Below are positions 17,844-26,589 of a stretch of 64,000 nucleotides of DNA, one piece after another. The DNA comes from SCTM01 sp965279655. Its GTDB lineage: Bacteria > Pseudomonadota > Alphaproteobacteria > Rhodospirillales > Rhodospirillaceae. Every line of letters begins with the position of its first letter. The first letter of the stretch is position 1. Both the position numbers and the translations under genes were made by a program. Where the stretch lies: NCBI GenBank assembly GCA_965279655.1, contig OZ257255.1, positions 2,790,001-2,854,000 on the forward strand, in the 5' to 3' direction. Under the pieces are notes generated by a model. It was not told the origin of the DNA. It made no database searches and saw only the letters and a program-made list of their open reading frames with translations.

Positions 17844-18530
17844 ATGATCGCCACGAACATCGTCGCCAAGAATGCCGCCGGTTCCGCGCTCGCCGCGGCG
17901 ACCGACGCGGCGCTGGCGGCGGCGGTTCGGCGCACCGACCTCACGCACCACAACGGCATCTACGCGGTCGATGGCATGTCGGGCCTGAAGTACCGCTATT
18001 TCATCAACACGCTTGTCGGTGCGGTGCCGAACGCGCGCTATCTGGAGATCGGCAGTTGGGCCGGCTCCACCCTGTGCGCCGCGATCCATGGCAACAAAGT
18101 CACTGCGGTGGCGGTGGACGACTGGTCCCAATTCGGCGGGCCGAAGGACAGCTTCATCCAGAACGTGCTTGCGTTGCGCACGCCCGGCGCGGAGGTGACG
18201 TTCATCGAGGCGGATTTCCGCAAGGTCGATTACACCCTGATGAACACCTACAACATCTACTTGTTCGACGGTCCTCATAAGGAGCAAGACCAGTACGACG
18301 GCTTGGCGATGGCGCTCCCGTGCTTGGACCCGGAGTTCGTATTCATCGTCGACGACTGGAACTGGTCGCCGGTCCGTCACGGCACCATGCGGGCGATCGA
18401 GCGGTGCGGCTTGGAAATTCGCTACGCCGCCGAAATCCGCACGTCGCTCGACGACACACATCCGGTGCTGGTGGGCAAATACAGCGACTGGCACAACGGA
18501 TACTTCATTTCGGTCCTGGCCAAGCCTTAG
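17844..18530 (+). CDS. SAM-dependent methyltransferase-like protein
   Basis: 228 residues. The class I motif I is YLEIGSWAGSTLCAA near residue 66, followed by an acidic strand end VAVDDWS and motif FIEADFRK; the C-terminal part contains FVFIVDDWNW. This matches the Methyltransf_24-type group often found in glycan clusters, where the substrate is usually a sugar. No membrane segment. The gene is bracketed on both sides by identical palindromic repeats in the same orientation, which suggests a cassette-like history. Substrate unknown. Confidence 0.75.
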   Translation: MIATNIVAKNAAGSALAAATDAALAAAVRRTDLTHHNGIYAVDGMSGLKYRYFINTLVGAVPNARYLEIGSWAGSTLCAAIHGNKVTAVAVDDWSQFGGPKDSFIQNVLALRTPGAEVTFIEADFRKVDYTLMNTYNIYLFDGPHKEQDQYDGLAMALPCLDPEFVFIVDDWNWSPVRHGTMRAIERCGLEIRYAAEIRTSLDDTHPVLVGKYSDWHNGYFISVLAKP

Positions 18531-18563
18531 AGCAGGATAGGGCGCGCGCCGATTCACGTAGTT

Positions 18564-18612
18564 GGCGCGCGATTCCACGGAAAACCGGTTCCCACTTTTC
18601 CTATCGCGCGCC
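18564..18612. repeat. REP-like palindromic intergenic repeat, copy 2
   Basis: Same core as at 17742-17796 in direct orientation, with outer arms GGCGCGCGAT / ATCGCGCGCC. The right arm overlaps the last codons and the stop of the convergent MmgE/PrpD gene (stop at 18601-18603), so that protein's C-terminal tail is encoded by the repeat. Confidence 0.8.
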
Positions 18613-19962
18613 GGCTCGCAAAGCCTGCGTAAGCGCGGCGATGCCGCCGCCGTCGCCGAGCGCGCGGCAGGCCGCCAAAATCTTCTCAGCGCCGTCCGAG
18701 CCGTAGAGGCGCGCGAGCAGACGTTGCGCCTTCTCGCGGCGCTCGGCCTCGCTGGCCGGCACCTCGAACGTGCCGCGCGGAAAGATCACTTCCCGCACGG
18801 CCTTACGCCCATCGCGGAATTGCACCGTCACGCGGCCGGGGCGGCCGGCGGGGATATGGCGATCCATCGTCGGATCGTGCCGCACGGCGATGCGCGCCAT
18901 CACGGGCGCCAGCGCGGCGAGATCGGTGAGACCGGGATCGTCGAGGCGTCCGTGAACGATGGCCGCGGCGACGGTGGCCCGCGCGCTGAAGCGTGCCGCG
19001 AGGTCGTTGTGGGGGGCGTGGGCATCGATCTCCATGGCCTCGCCGAAGGTCTCCACGTCGATGGCGGCGAAGCTGTCCGGCGTGAGATGTTCTTGCGCGA
19101 TCAGCTGATCGACCGCGTCGTTCACCCCGTGCAGATGCGCGCAGCTCGGGTGGAGCTTGAAATAGCCGTTGAGGACTTCAAAGGCGGTCCAGCCATCGGG
19201 GCCAATTCCGGAGCGCAGCAGATCGGCATTGAAAGCAGTTCCGAAGCGCGGGCCGTAGAAGGCTTCCAGTGCACCGGGCCGCGGCACCAAGCCCGCCACC
19301 GCGCCTTCCGCGGCTGTGAGCGCGTCGGTGGTGGCCATCGCCGGGTAGAGGTGATGGATGGTCGCGCCGCTCGCCGTCGTGAAGCGATCAAATGCCAGGC
19401 CGAGGGAGGACGCGCCGTCGATGGCCGCGGCGATGCGCGCTTCATCACCGCCGGTGAGCAGATGCGCGGCGGCGGCGGACACGCCGATCAGCGCCCAGTT
19501 GCCGTTGTCGTGCAGCCACGGCGGCACGCCGCCGAGAGCACGGCCAACCCGGGCGGCCACCTCATAGCCGGCCACGAAAGCGGTCAGCATCTCCGTCGCG
19601 GATTTCCCGCGCGCCTCGGCGAGCGCGAGCAGCAGCGGCACCAGCTGACTGGCCGGATGCCCCTTGGCGTGGGCGTAGCCGTCCTGACGTTGAAGCACGG
19701 TGGTGGTGGCGGCGTTGAGCAGCACGGCTTCCCGCAGGGTGACGCCGCGCTGTTCGCCGATCAAAGTCGCGGGGCCATCGCTGGGGGCGACCTGTCGTGC
19801 CAGCGCGCGCATGTCGTCGTGCACGCTGCCGGCGGCGATGATGCCGAGCGCATCGGCGAAGAGGTCGAGCGCCATCGCCCGGACAGGCGCGGGCAATACG
19901 GCCCAGCGGGTCTGCGCGGCCGCGCGGGCGAGGACGGAAGCGGCGTTTGGCGACTCGGTCAT
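18601..19962 (-). CDS. MmgE/PrpD family protein
   Basis: 453 residues, the usual length. The family includes 2-methylcitrate dehydratase (PrpD) and cis-aconitate-related enzymes. Visible family blocks are DLFADALGIIAAGS near residue 32, LLNAATTTVLQRQDGYAHAKGHPASQLVP near 80-110 (key part HAKGHPAS), FVAGYEVAARVGRALGG near 150 and the YFKLHPSCAHLHG block near 275, which corresponds to the conserved Y/K/H-x-C/S region. There are no prpB/prpC neighbours, so the true substrate is open. The C-terminus runs into a REP-like repeat. Confidence 0.88.
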   Translation of the reverse strand: MTESPNAASVLARAAAQTRWAVLPAPVRAMALDLFADALGIIAAGSVHDDMRALARQVAPSDGPATLIGEQRGVTLREAVLLNAATTTVLQRQDGYAHAKGHPASQLVPLLLALAEARGKSATEMLTAFVAGYEVAARVGRALGGVPPWLHDNGNWALIGVSAAAAHLLTGGDEARIAAAIDGASSLGLAFDRFTTASGATIHHLYPAMATTDALTAAEGAVAGLVPRPGALEAFYGPRFGTAFNADLLRSGIGPDGWTAFEVLNGYFKLHPSCAHLHGVNDAVDQLIAQEHLTPDSFAAIDVETFGEAMEIDAHAPHNDLAARFSARATVAAAIVHGRLDDPGLTDLAALAPVMARIAVRHDPTMDRHIPAGRPGRVTVQFRDGRKAVREVIFPRGTFEVPASEAERREKAQRLLARLYGSDGAEKILAACRALGDGGGIAALTQALRAGAR

Positions 19963-19987
19963 GACGCGCTTTTCGCGGTGCAGCGCC

Positions 19988-20014
19988 CGCGCGTTTTATC
20001 GCGGGAAATACGCG
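19988..20014 (-). repeat. 27-bp dispersed repeat (REP2), copy 1
   Basis: Read on the minus strand it begins CGCGTATTTC and ends AAAACGCGCG. It matches 61031-61057 at 26 of 27 positions. It lies in the 247-bp divergent spacer between the MmgE/PrpD and GST genes. A related 17-bp piece is at 60947-60963. Confidence 0.6.
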
Positions 20015-20209
20015 GTGAAATTTTTGAACCCATTGCGATCAAGGCGGACATCGCGCGACCACGCACAAAAAAGAAAAACGATAGGGCCGAATTCGGCCTC
20101 CCGTCAAACGTCGCGGTGTGCTCCCAAATTCCGTAGGGTCTCTTGCGCAAAATGGCGGACCACCTCACCCTGCCTGTGACCATCCGCGTTGTTCACACGG
20201 AGCGTGCCG

Positions 20210-20857
20210 ATGACCCCCACCATTACCGCTTTTGAAAAGTCGCCCGATCGCGGCCAGGGATTGGCGCGGGACACGCGCGTTCGCTGGGCGCTGGAAGAAG
20301 TCGACCAGCGTTACGATGTTCGTCTTGTCTCGTTCAGCGCGATGAAGGAGCCCGCACATCTGGCGCTTCATCCTTTCGGCCAGATTCCAACCTATGAGGA
20401 AGGCGATCTCGCCCTGTTCGAGACGGGATCCATTGTGTTCCATATCGCGGAGCACCATCCAGGCCTGCTGCCCACTGATGCGAATGCCCGGGCGCGCGCG
20501 ATCACATGGATGTTTGCGGCGATCAACACGGTGGAGCCGCCGATCCTCGAACTCGCAAACACCAAGCTTCTCGAGGGCGACAAGCCCTGGACGAAGGAGC
20601 GTCTGCCTCTGGTCGAGAGCCGCCTCCGCGACCGGCTGAGCCAACTTTCCACACGCCTCGGCGATGCCGACTGGCTCGAGGACGGGTTCAGCGCGGGCGA
20701 TTTGATGATGGTGTCGGTGCTGCTCAGGTTGAAGCCATCGGGCATCCTGAACGGATACCCGAACCTCGCGGCCTATATCGCCCGTGGCGAAGCGCGGCCC
20801 GCCTATAAGCGAGCCTTCGCCGATCAATTAGCGGTTTTCACGTCCGCGCAGGGCTAG
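20210..20857 (+). CDS. Glutathione S-transferase family protein
   Basis: 215 residues from ATG 20210 (GGAG 9 nt upstream; a TTG 21 nt earlier is less likely). The N-terminal thioredoxin-like domain has RVRWALEEV, then HPFGQIPTYEEGDLALFETGSIVFHIAE, in which cis-Pro and the E-T-G/S glutathione gamma-glutamyl site are clear. The C-terminal part is the helical GST domain with FSAGDLMMVSVLLRL (N-capping box S/T-x-x-D). Cytosolic; substrate unknown. Not obviously linked to the neighbouring glycosyltransferases. Confidence 0.9.
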   Translation: MTPTITAFEKSPDRGQGLARDTRVRWALEEVDQRYDVRLVSFSAMKEPAHLALHPFGQIPTYEEGDLALFETGSIVFHIAEHHPGLLPTDANARARAITWMFAAINTVEPPILELANTKLLEGDKPWTKERLPLVESRLRDRLSQLSTRLGDADWLEDGFSAGDLMMVSVLLRLKPSGILNGYPNLAAYIARGEARPAYKRAFADQLAVFTSAQG

Positions 20858-20866
20858 GGCGGGACC

Positions 20867-22915
20867 CTAGTTCGTCCCCGACCAGAGCCGGTTGTCGCGG
20901 TGGACGAAGATCGATTCCGCCTTGGCGGCAAGCGCCTTGCGGTACATCCCCAGATAATCCGGCACCGTCATCATGTCGACCTCGTCCTTGTCGAGTTCGA
21001 TGCCGACCTCGTTGTAGATGTCGAGGTTGGTGAGATCGGGGATCGGCAGCTTGCCGGAGGCGTAGTCCGCCCACATCTCGGCGAAAAGGTCTTCCATCTT
21101 CCTGACCAGAAGCGGCGTGTCGAACAGCACGCAGGTATCGCGGTTGGCGAGGAGTCTCGCGCGCAGCGCCTTGCAGCGCGCCGGATCGTTGGCGAGCGCC
21201 ACGGCTTCACGCACATATTCATCGGGCGTCTTGACGATCGTCTCTTCCACACCGGCGGACTTGATCAGGCTGCCGCAGACGCGGGAGGCAAACGAGCGGC
21301 CCGGCACGGTCAGGAGCGGCACGCCCATGTACAACGCATCCGAGCACGTGGTGTGGGCGCCGTAGGGCGCCGTATCGAGGAACAGATCCGCCAGCGGGTA
21401 GCGCGCCAGGTGATCGGGATTGCGCAGCTTGTTCGCGAAGATCAGGCGATCCGGCGCGACACCGGCTTGCTGGGCGAGTTCCTTCAGGCGGTCCTTGGTG
21501 GTCTGCGGGCCGTCGAGGAGCCAGATCACGCTGGTCGGCACCTGTGTGAGGATGCTCATCCACCGCGCCCAGGTGAAGCGTGAAATCTTGTGCAGGCCGT
21601 TGAAGCAGCAAAACACGAAGGCGTTTTCCGGCAGCCCGGCTTCGGCGCGGGTCTGACCGCGTTCTGACACTTTCCGCTTCCTGTCGTTCGACTGATAGCA
21701 CGGCAAGCGCAGCACTTTTTCGGAGTAGAATATCTCGTGCGACGGGGGGATGATGAAATCGTCGGCGATGATGTAGTTGTGGTAGGCGGTGCCGAGCGTT
21801 CCGGGATAGCCGAGCCAGTTGACGATGATGGGCGCGGGGCGGCTGGCCAAGAGCTTACTGCGCTGGCCGTTGGTGTAGCCGTTGACGTCGATCAGGATCT
21901 CGATCCCGTCCTCGATCATCTTCGCCGCGGCTTGTTCATCGGTCATGTCGGAGATATCGACCCAGTGCTCCACCGCGTTCTTCACGCGCTGCTGCAGCTG
22001 GTCCGGCGACTTGATGCCGCAATAGTAGGCGAAAATCTCCACCTTGCTGCGGTCGTGCAGTTCGTAGACCTCACTGGTGAGGTAGCCGATGGCGTGTTCG
22101 CGCAGATCCGACGATAGGTAAGCGACGCGGCGGCGCGGCGGCGGGTTTGCGAGCAATCTGGCGTGCGTGGAAACGTAGGTCTTGGGCGCGCAGCCGGTGA
22201 CGTAGCGCGCATACATGTAGGCGTTGCCGAGCTGCAGGATGGGATCGTCCGTGTAAGCGCCCAACGAGAGAGCGGAGATGCCGCCGAGCAGGGTTTTACG
22301 TTCAATCTGGCCCGAGGGCGCGATGATCGGCCATTTGCATTGGCGTTGGCGCAGGCTGACGTAGTGCTGCACCACGTCGGGCTGATGGGAATTCAGATCC
22401 AGGCACTGGCGCAAAGAGTCTTCGGCGTGCAGATCGAGGTTGCCGCGTTCCAGCACACGGCCGATCTGCTTCAGGACGGTGGTCTTGTAGCTGAGGTTCT
22501 CGCCGTTGATGGAGGGCAGGCGCGCGGCCATCTGGTACCAGAGCTGCACGGCCTCGCCGCCGGCGCCAATGCGATCCAGCAAGCCGCCGAGATTGACGTA
22601 GGGCGGATAGAAGTCCGGATTGACGCGAATGGCGTTCTCGAAGGCGGCCTTCGCCCCGGCCACGTCGTTGGCGTCGCTGAGCACCACGCCGTAATTGAAG
22701 TAGATCGCCGGTGCGAGGGCGTTGTCCGAATTGTGCTCAAGCCAGGTCTGGTAGAGGGAGACGACCAGATTTCGTTGCCCGTCCGCCGTCAGCTGGCCGA
22801 CGACACTGAGGAGTTCCATGCCCGAGAGTTGCTTCTCGATGGCGCGGTTGGTGGCATTGGAGAACAGTTCGCCGTGCATCCGGGAGGCCTTGAAGACGCG
22901 ATAAAGGATCAGCAT
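20867..22915 (-). CDS. TPR + O-GlcNAc-transferase-like (GT41) protein glycosyltransferase
   Basis: 682 residues. TPR-like helices occupy about residues 30-220 (YFNYGVVLSDANDVAGAKAAF). The catalytic region has the full GT41 order: VAYLSSDLREHAIGYL (the HxxG/HP-type histidine is present), DVNGYTNGQRSKLLASRPAPI, NWLGYPGTLG, FVFCCFNGLHKISR with the UDP-contact lysine, WLLDGP, and DLFLDTAPYGAHTTCSDALYMGVP. It is the closest of the window's proteins to human OGT in motif spelling. It is a cytoplasmic Ser/Thr O-glycosyltransferase by family; flagellin or the octad-repeat proteins are candidate acceptors by location. It is divergent from the GT4 gene at 23131. Confidence 0.9.
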   Translation of the reverse strand: MLILYRVFKASRMHGELFSNATNRAIEKQLSGMELLSVVGQLTADGQRNLVVSLYQTWLEHNSDNALAPAIYFNYGVVLSDANDVAGAKAAFENAIRVNPDFYPPYVNLGGLLDRIGAGGEAVQLWYQMAARLPSINGENLSYKTTVLKQIGRVLERGNLDLHAEDSLRQCLDLNSHQPDVVQHYVSLRQRQCKWPIIAPSGQIERKTLLGGISALSLGAYTDDPILQLGNAYMYARYVTGCAPKTYVSTHARLLANPPPRRRVAYLSSDLREHAIGYLTSEVYELHDRSKVEIFAYYCGIKSPDQLQQRVKNAVEHWVDISDMTDEQAAAKMIEDGIEILIDVNGYTNGQRSKLLASRPAPIIVNWLGYPGTLGTAYHNYIIADDFIIPPSHEIFYSEKVLRLPCYQSNDRKRKVSERGQTRAEAGLPENAFVFCCFNGLHKISRFTWARWMSILTQVPTSVIWLLDGPQTTKDRLKELAQQAGVAPDRLIFANKLRNPDHLARYPLADLFLDTAPYGAHTTCSDALYMGVPLLTVPGRSFASRVCGSLIKSAGVEETIVKTPDEYVREAVALANDPARCKALRARLLANRDTCVLFDTPLLVRKMEDLFAEMWADYASGKLPIPDLTNLDIYNEVGIELDKDEVDMMTVPDYLGMYRKALAAKAESIFVHRDNRLWSGTN

Positions 22916-23130
22916 CGAGACCTAGCCCGACTTCCTTAAGCTCCCGTTACGCGGCGCCCGTGGGCGACGGGGCGCGAAGTGCAGCGATAACGATGGGTTA
23001 AGCACGCGTCGCTATCGTCCGGAAGGTTCGCCGGCTGGCATGCGCGCCGTCCCTGGGGAGCCTCTATAAGTCATTGATAATGCAATGATTTATCGTGAAC
23101 GCCCGAAACGTCACTGGACCGCGAAGCCCC

Positions 23131-24318
23131 ATGTCTCACCCGCTTTACTTCCAATGGGGCGTTTCCGCCGTGTTCGGCTGGGGCGTCTATGGGCTGAACC
23201 TCCTCTACAATTGGCCGAAAGCGGCTGGCGGCGCGAAGGCCGTCTGCGGCTCACAGATCCACATCGAGAGCCTGACCGGGATGGACGTGCTGCGGCTGAA
23301 TGCCCTGGCGCCGATCCTGGTCGCCTCGGACCAGGACCGCCCGCGCCTCAACGCCATGGCCGAAGCCGGCGAACGCTTCGATGGCTTTGCCCTGCATTCC
23401 ATGGGTAACAACTTCTCCGGCTCCGCACAGCCGGGCGCCACCTACCTCAAGGGCAACGTGACCGCCGGCGTGACCTTCTTCGAGGACACGACCCTGCACA
23501 ACGCCAAAGCCTATTGCAGCGACTTCTCCGTCATCGTCACGGGGTCCACCTGGGGCGAGGAAATCCTGCGCAGCAAGGGCGTGGAAAATGTCGCGACCGT
23601 GATCCAGGGGATCGATCCATCCCTGTTCCATCCGGCGCCGCGCTTCGGCAGCATGTCCAACCGCTTCACGATCTTCAGCGGCGGCAAGATGGAGTTCCGC
23701 AAAGGGCAAGACCTCGTCGTCCAGGCCTTCCGCATCTTCGCGGCGCGCCATCCGGAAGCGATGCTGATCACGGCCTGGAACTCGCCTTGGCAGCACGGCG
23801 CAGTCAGCCTCAACCACAGCGGCAAGCTCGCACCGATCGTGCTGGAGGACGACGCCAAGGTGAACCTTCCCAAGTGGCTGACGGCGAACGGCCTGCAGCC
23901 CGGCCAGTTCTTCGACCTCGGCAGCGTGTCCAACCATTTCATGGGCCGCATCCTGCGCGAGATGGACGTGGCGGTGTTCCCGAACCGCTGCGAAGGCGGC
24001 ACGAACCTGGTCGCCATGGAATGCCTTGCATCGGGCGTGCCGACCATCGTGTCCGACAACACGGGACACAAGGATTTGGTCGCCACCGGCGCCCCCTATA
24101 TCCTGAACCGGCAAGGGCCGGTCGCGGCTGCCGGCATGGGCACCGAAGGATGGGGCGAGAGCGACGTGGACGAGATCGTCGAGGCGCTCGAACAAGCCTA
24201 CACCGACCGCGCGGAAGCCCGCCGCCGCGGCGCCGCCGGTGTCGCGGCGATGGCGTCCCTTACCTGGGAAGGCCAGATCGCCGAGCTTCACCGCACGCTC
24301 GCTTCGTACTGCCCGTAA
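23131..24318 (+). CDS. Glycosyltransferase family 4 (paralogue of 3015-4187)
   Basis: 395 residues from ATG 23131. The open frame extends to a GTG at 23095, but alignment with the paralogue, whose N-terminus begins directly at the first strand, favours 23131. Motifs: WGVSAVFGWGVYGLN acceptor loop, FSGGKMEFRKGQDL, and FPNRCEGGTNLVAMECLASG with E-x7-E. Like its paralogue it sits beside a TPR-GT41 gene, so the GT4 + GT41 pair may have been duplicated as a unit. It is followed after 17 nt by the TPR-GT9-methyltransferase fusion and is probably cotranscribed with it. Confidence 0.88.
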   Translation: MSHPLYFQWGVSAVFGWGVYGLNLLYNWPKAAGGAKAVCGSQIHIESLTGMDVLRLNALAPILVASDQDRPRLNAMAEAGERFDGFALHSMGNNFSGSAQPGATYLKGNVTAGVTFFEDTTLHNAKAYCSDFSVIVTGSTWGEEILRSKGVENVATVIQGIDPSLFHPAPRFGSMSNRFTIFSGGKMEFRKGQDLVVQAFRIFAARHPEAMLITAWNSPWQHGAVSLNHSGKLAPIVLEDDAKVNLPKWLTANGLQPGQFFDLGSVSNHFMGRILREMDVAVFPNRCEGGTNLVAMECLASGVPTIVSDNTGHKDLVATGAPYILNRQGPVAAAGMGTEGWGESDVDEIVEALEQAYTDRAEARRRGAAGVAAMASLTWEGQIAELHRTLASYCP

Positions 24319-24335
24319 CCTCAATTTCAGCAGAT

Positions 24336-26561
24336 ATGCCCATGGCCCGCCACAAACGGAATCAAGTGCAGCACCCGCCACAGAAGGCGGCGCAGCGGCC
24401 CCCGAGCGAGAAATTCGTCGCCACCTTCAACAAGGCCATAGCGGCACATCAGCAGGGACGCCTGGACGACGCAATCGCAGCCTTCCGGGAAGCCATCGTC
24501 CTCAACCCGACGGAAGCGATCACTTACAACAATCTCGGCGCGGTCCTGAAGACCCAGGGCAAAGCAGCAGAAGCGGTGGAAGTCCTCCAGAAGGCCATCG
24601 CGCTCGACCCGAAAGGGGCCATGGCCTACAGCAATCTCGGAAGCGCGCTCACGGCGGCGCGGCGTTACGACGATGCAGTTGTGGCGTTGCGCCAAGCACT
24701 CACCCTGCAGCCTGAATACCCGGAAGCGAAGAACAACCTCTGCAGCGCCCTTATGGAACTGTCGCAGCTGGACGAGGCCGAATCACTCGTTCGCAGGGCC
24801 CTTGCCCTGAAGCCCGACTATCCAGAAGCGCACAGCAATCTGGGTGCGGTGCTGTCTGCCGCCGGACGCACCGCCGAAGCGATTGCCGCTTTCGAGGCAT
24901 GCATTGCGCTCGCGCCGACCATCCCGATGCCCCACAAGAACCTCGGTCTCGCGCAATTGCGCAATGGCGACTACGCTGTCGGCTGGCAGAACTATGAGTG
25001 GCGCTGGAAGGCCGACGGCCTTCCGCCGCGGGCGTATGCCAAGCCCCTGTGGCAAGGCGGACCCGTCAAGGGCAAGACCATTCTGCTCTACACCGAACAG
25101 GGGCTGGGCGATGCGATCCAGTTCGCACGGTTTGTGCCGGTGCTCGTTGCCATGGGCGCGCGCGTGGTGCTCGAGGTGCACGAGCCGCTGATCCCGCTGA
25201 TGCGTACCCTGCCCGGCGTCTCGGACGTCATTCCGCTCGGCGGCGACCTTCCGCACTTCGACATGTTCCAGGCGATCATGACCGTGCCGAGCCTGCTGTC
25301 CGTGCGACCGGACAATGTGCCCTGCCCCGTTCCCTATCTGCGCGCGGAACAGGCACGCGTCTCGACATGGCGCGAGCGCCTGGGCACGCAAGGCTTCAAG
25401 GTCGGCATCGTGTGGGAAGGCAAAGGCGAGACGCCGAGCCAGCGCAGCCGCTCCGCCCCGCTGGAGAAGTTCGCGGCCCTCGCCGCGATCCCCAACGTGC
25501 GCCTGATCAGCCTGCAGAAGGGCGGCGACGTCAGCGGCGTGTCGTTCCCGGTAGAATCACTCGGCTCCGATTTCGACAGCAGCGGCGGGGCGTTCCTGGA
25601 CAGCGCCGCGGTGATGATGAACATGGACCTGGTGGTGTCGATCGACACCTCGATGGTCCACCTCTCCGGCGCCTTGGACGTGCCGACCTGGATTCCGCTC
25701 AAGCACGCGCCGGATTGGCGCTTCGGCGACAAAGGATCGGATTGGAACTGGTACCCGAACGCGCGCCTGTACCGGCAGCCCGCCGTCGGCCAATGGGACG
25801 AACCCTTCGCGCGTATCGCCGCCGACCTGCGCACGGCCGTCGCGAACGGCAGCGTGCCGAAAGTGGCGCCCAAGGAAGTCGTGCTGACGCCGGTGGCCGC
25901 GCCCGCGGTTGCGCCGGGGACCGCCCCGACGAGCGCGACGTCCAAATCGTTTGGCCGCGATTACAGCCGTCTCGACCGGTTCCTCGACAGCCTTGCGACT
26001 GACGTCTATCCGGAGATGTCGTCGGAGATCCACGACCAGATCATCAAGAACACCATCGCGAGCTTGCACAAGGACGGCATCCTGAAGCCCGGCCAACGCG
26101 TGCTGGACGTCGGCTGCGGCCAGGGTTTGGCGCTGGAGGAACTGAGCAAGATTGGCATGAAAGCCACGGGCGTCACGCTCGGCTCCGACGCGGGCGTCTG
26201 CCGGGCCAAGGGCCTCGACGTCCGGGAGATGGACCAGAGCTTCATGGACTTCGCGGACGCGTCGTTCGACGTGCTGTGGTGCCGCCATGTGCTGGAACAC
26301 AGCATCATGCCGATGTTCACGCTTTCGGAATACAAGCGCTTGTGCAAACCCGGCGGGCATATCTACGTCGAGGTGCCCGGGGCGGATACGCCGATTCACC
26401 ACGAAGCGGGCGAGAACCACTACAGCATCTTCCCGATGTCGTCCTGGGCCGCCCTGTTCGCCAAGAACGGCCTGGCGATTGAAAAGACTTGGATCGTCGG
26501 GTTCACCGCCCTCGCCGGCGAGGACAAGTATTGGTCTTTCCTGCTGCGGCGGCCCGCCTAG
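24336..26561 (+). CDS. Tripartite TPR - GT9-like - SAM methyltransferase fusion
   Basis: 741 residues from ATG 24336 (ATG 24342 is an equally good start). Residues 25-215 are TPRs (NNLGAVLKTQGKAAEAVEVL, SNLGAVLSAAGRTAEAIAAF). Residues 235-500 are a GT9-like domain with ILLYTEQGLGDAIQFARF and DLVVSIDTSMVHLSGALDVPTW. A Pro/Ala/Thr linker (about 510-535) follows, then a class I methyltransferase domain at about 560-740: VLDVGCGQGLALEELSKIG (motif I), SFDVLWCRHVLEHSIMP (Methyltransf_11 style) and LCKPGGHIYVEVP. A single chain that could add a sugar and methylate it is unusual. The long open frame upstream to 23514 is a shadow of the GT4 gene. Confidence 0.85.
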   Translation: MPMARHKRNQVQHPPQKAAQRPPSEKFVATFNKAIAAHQQGRLDDAIAAFREAIVLNPTEAITYNNLGAVLKTQGKAAEAVEVLQKAIALDPKGAMAYSNLGSALTAARRYDDAVVALRQALTLQPEYPEAKNNLCSALMELSQLDEAESLVRRALALKPDYPEAHSNLGAVLSAAGRTAEAIAAFEACIALAPTIPMPHKNLGLAQLRNGDYAVGWQNYEWRWKADGLPPRAYAKPLWQGGPVKGKTILLYTEQGLGDAIQFARFVPVLVAMGARVVLEVHEPLIPLMRTLPGVSDVIPLGGDLPHFDMFQAIMTVPSLLSVRPDNVPCPVPYLRAEQARVSTWRERLGTQGFKVGIVWEGKGETPSQRSRSAPLEKFAALAAIPNVRLISLQKGGDVSGVSFPVESLGSDFDSSGGAFLDSAAVMMNMDLVVSIDTSMVHLSGALDVPTWIPLKHAPDWRFGDKGSDWNWYPNARLYRQPAVGQWDEPFARIAADLRTAVANGSVPKVAPKEVVLTPVAAPAVAPGTAPTSATSKSFGRDYSRLDRFLDSLATDVYPEMSSEIHDQIIKNTIASLHKDGILKPGQRVLDVGCGQGLALEELSKIGMKATGVTLGSDAGVCRAKGLDVREMDQSFMDFADASFDVLWCRHVLEHSIMPMFTLSEYKRLCKPGGHIYVEVPGADTPIHHEAGENHYSIFPMSSWAALFAKNGLAIEKTWIVGFTALAGEDKYWSFLLRRPA

Positions 26562-26589
26562 GGCGTGCCGAGAATGACGATCGGGCGCG

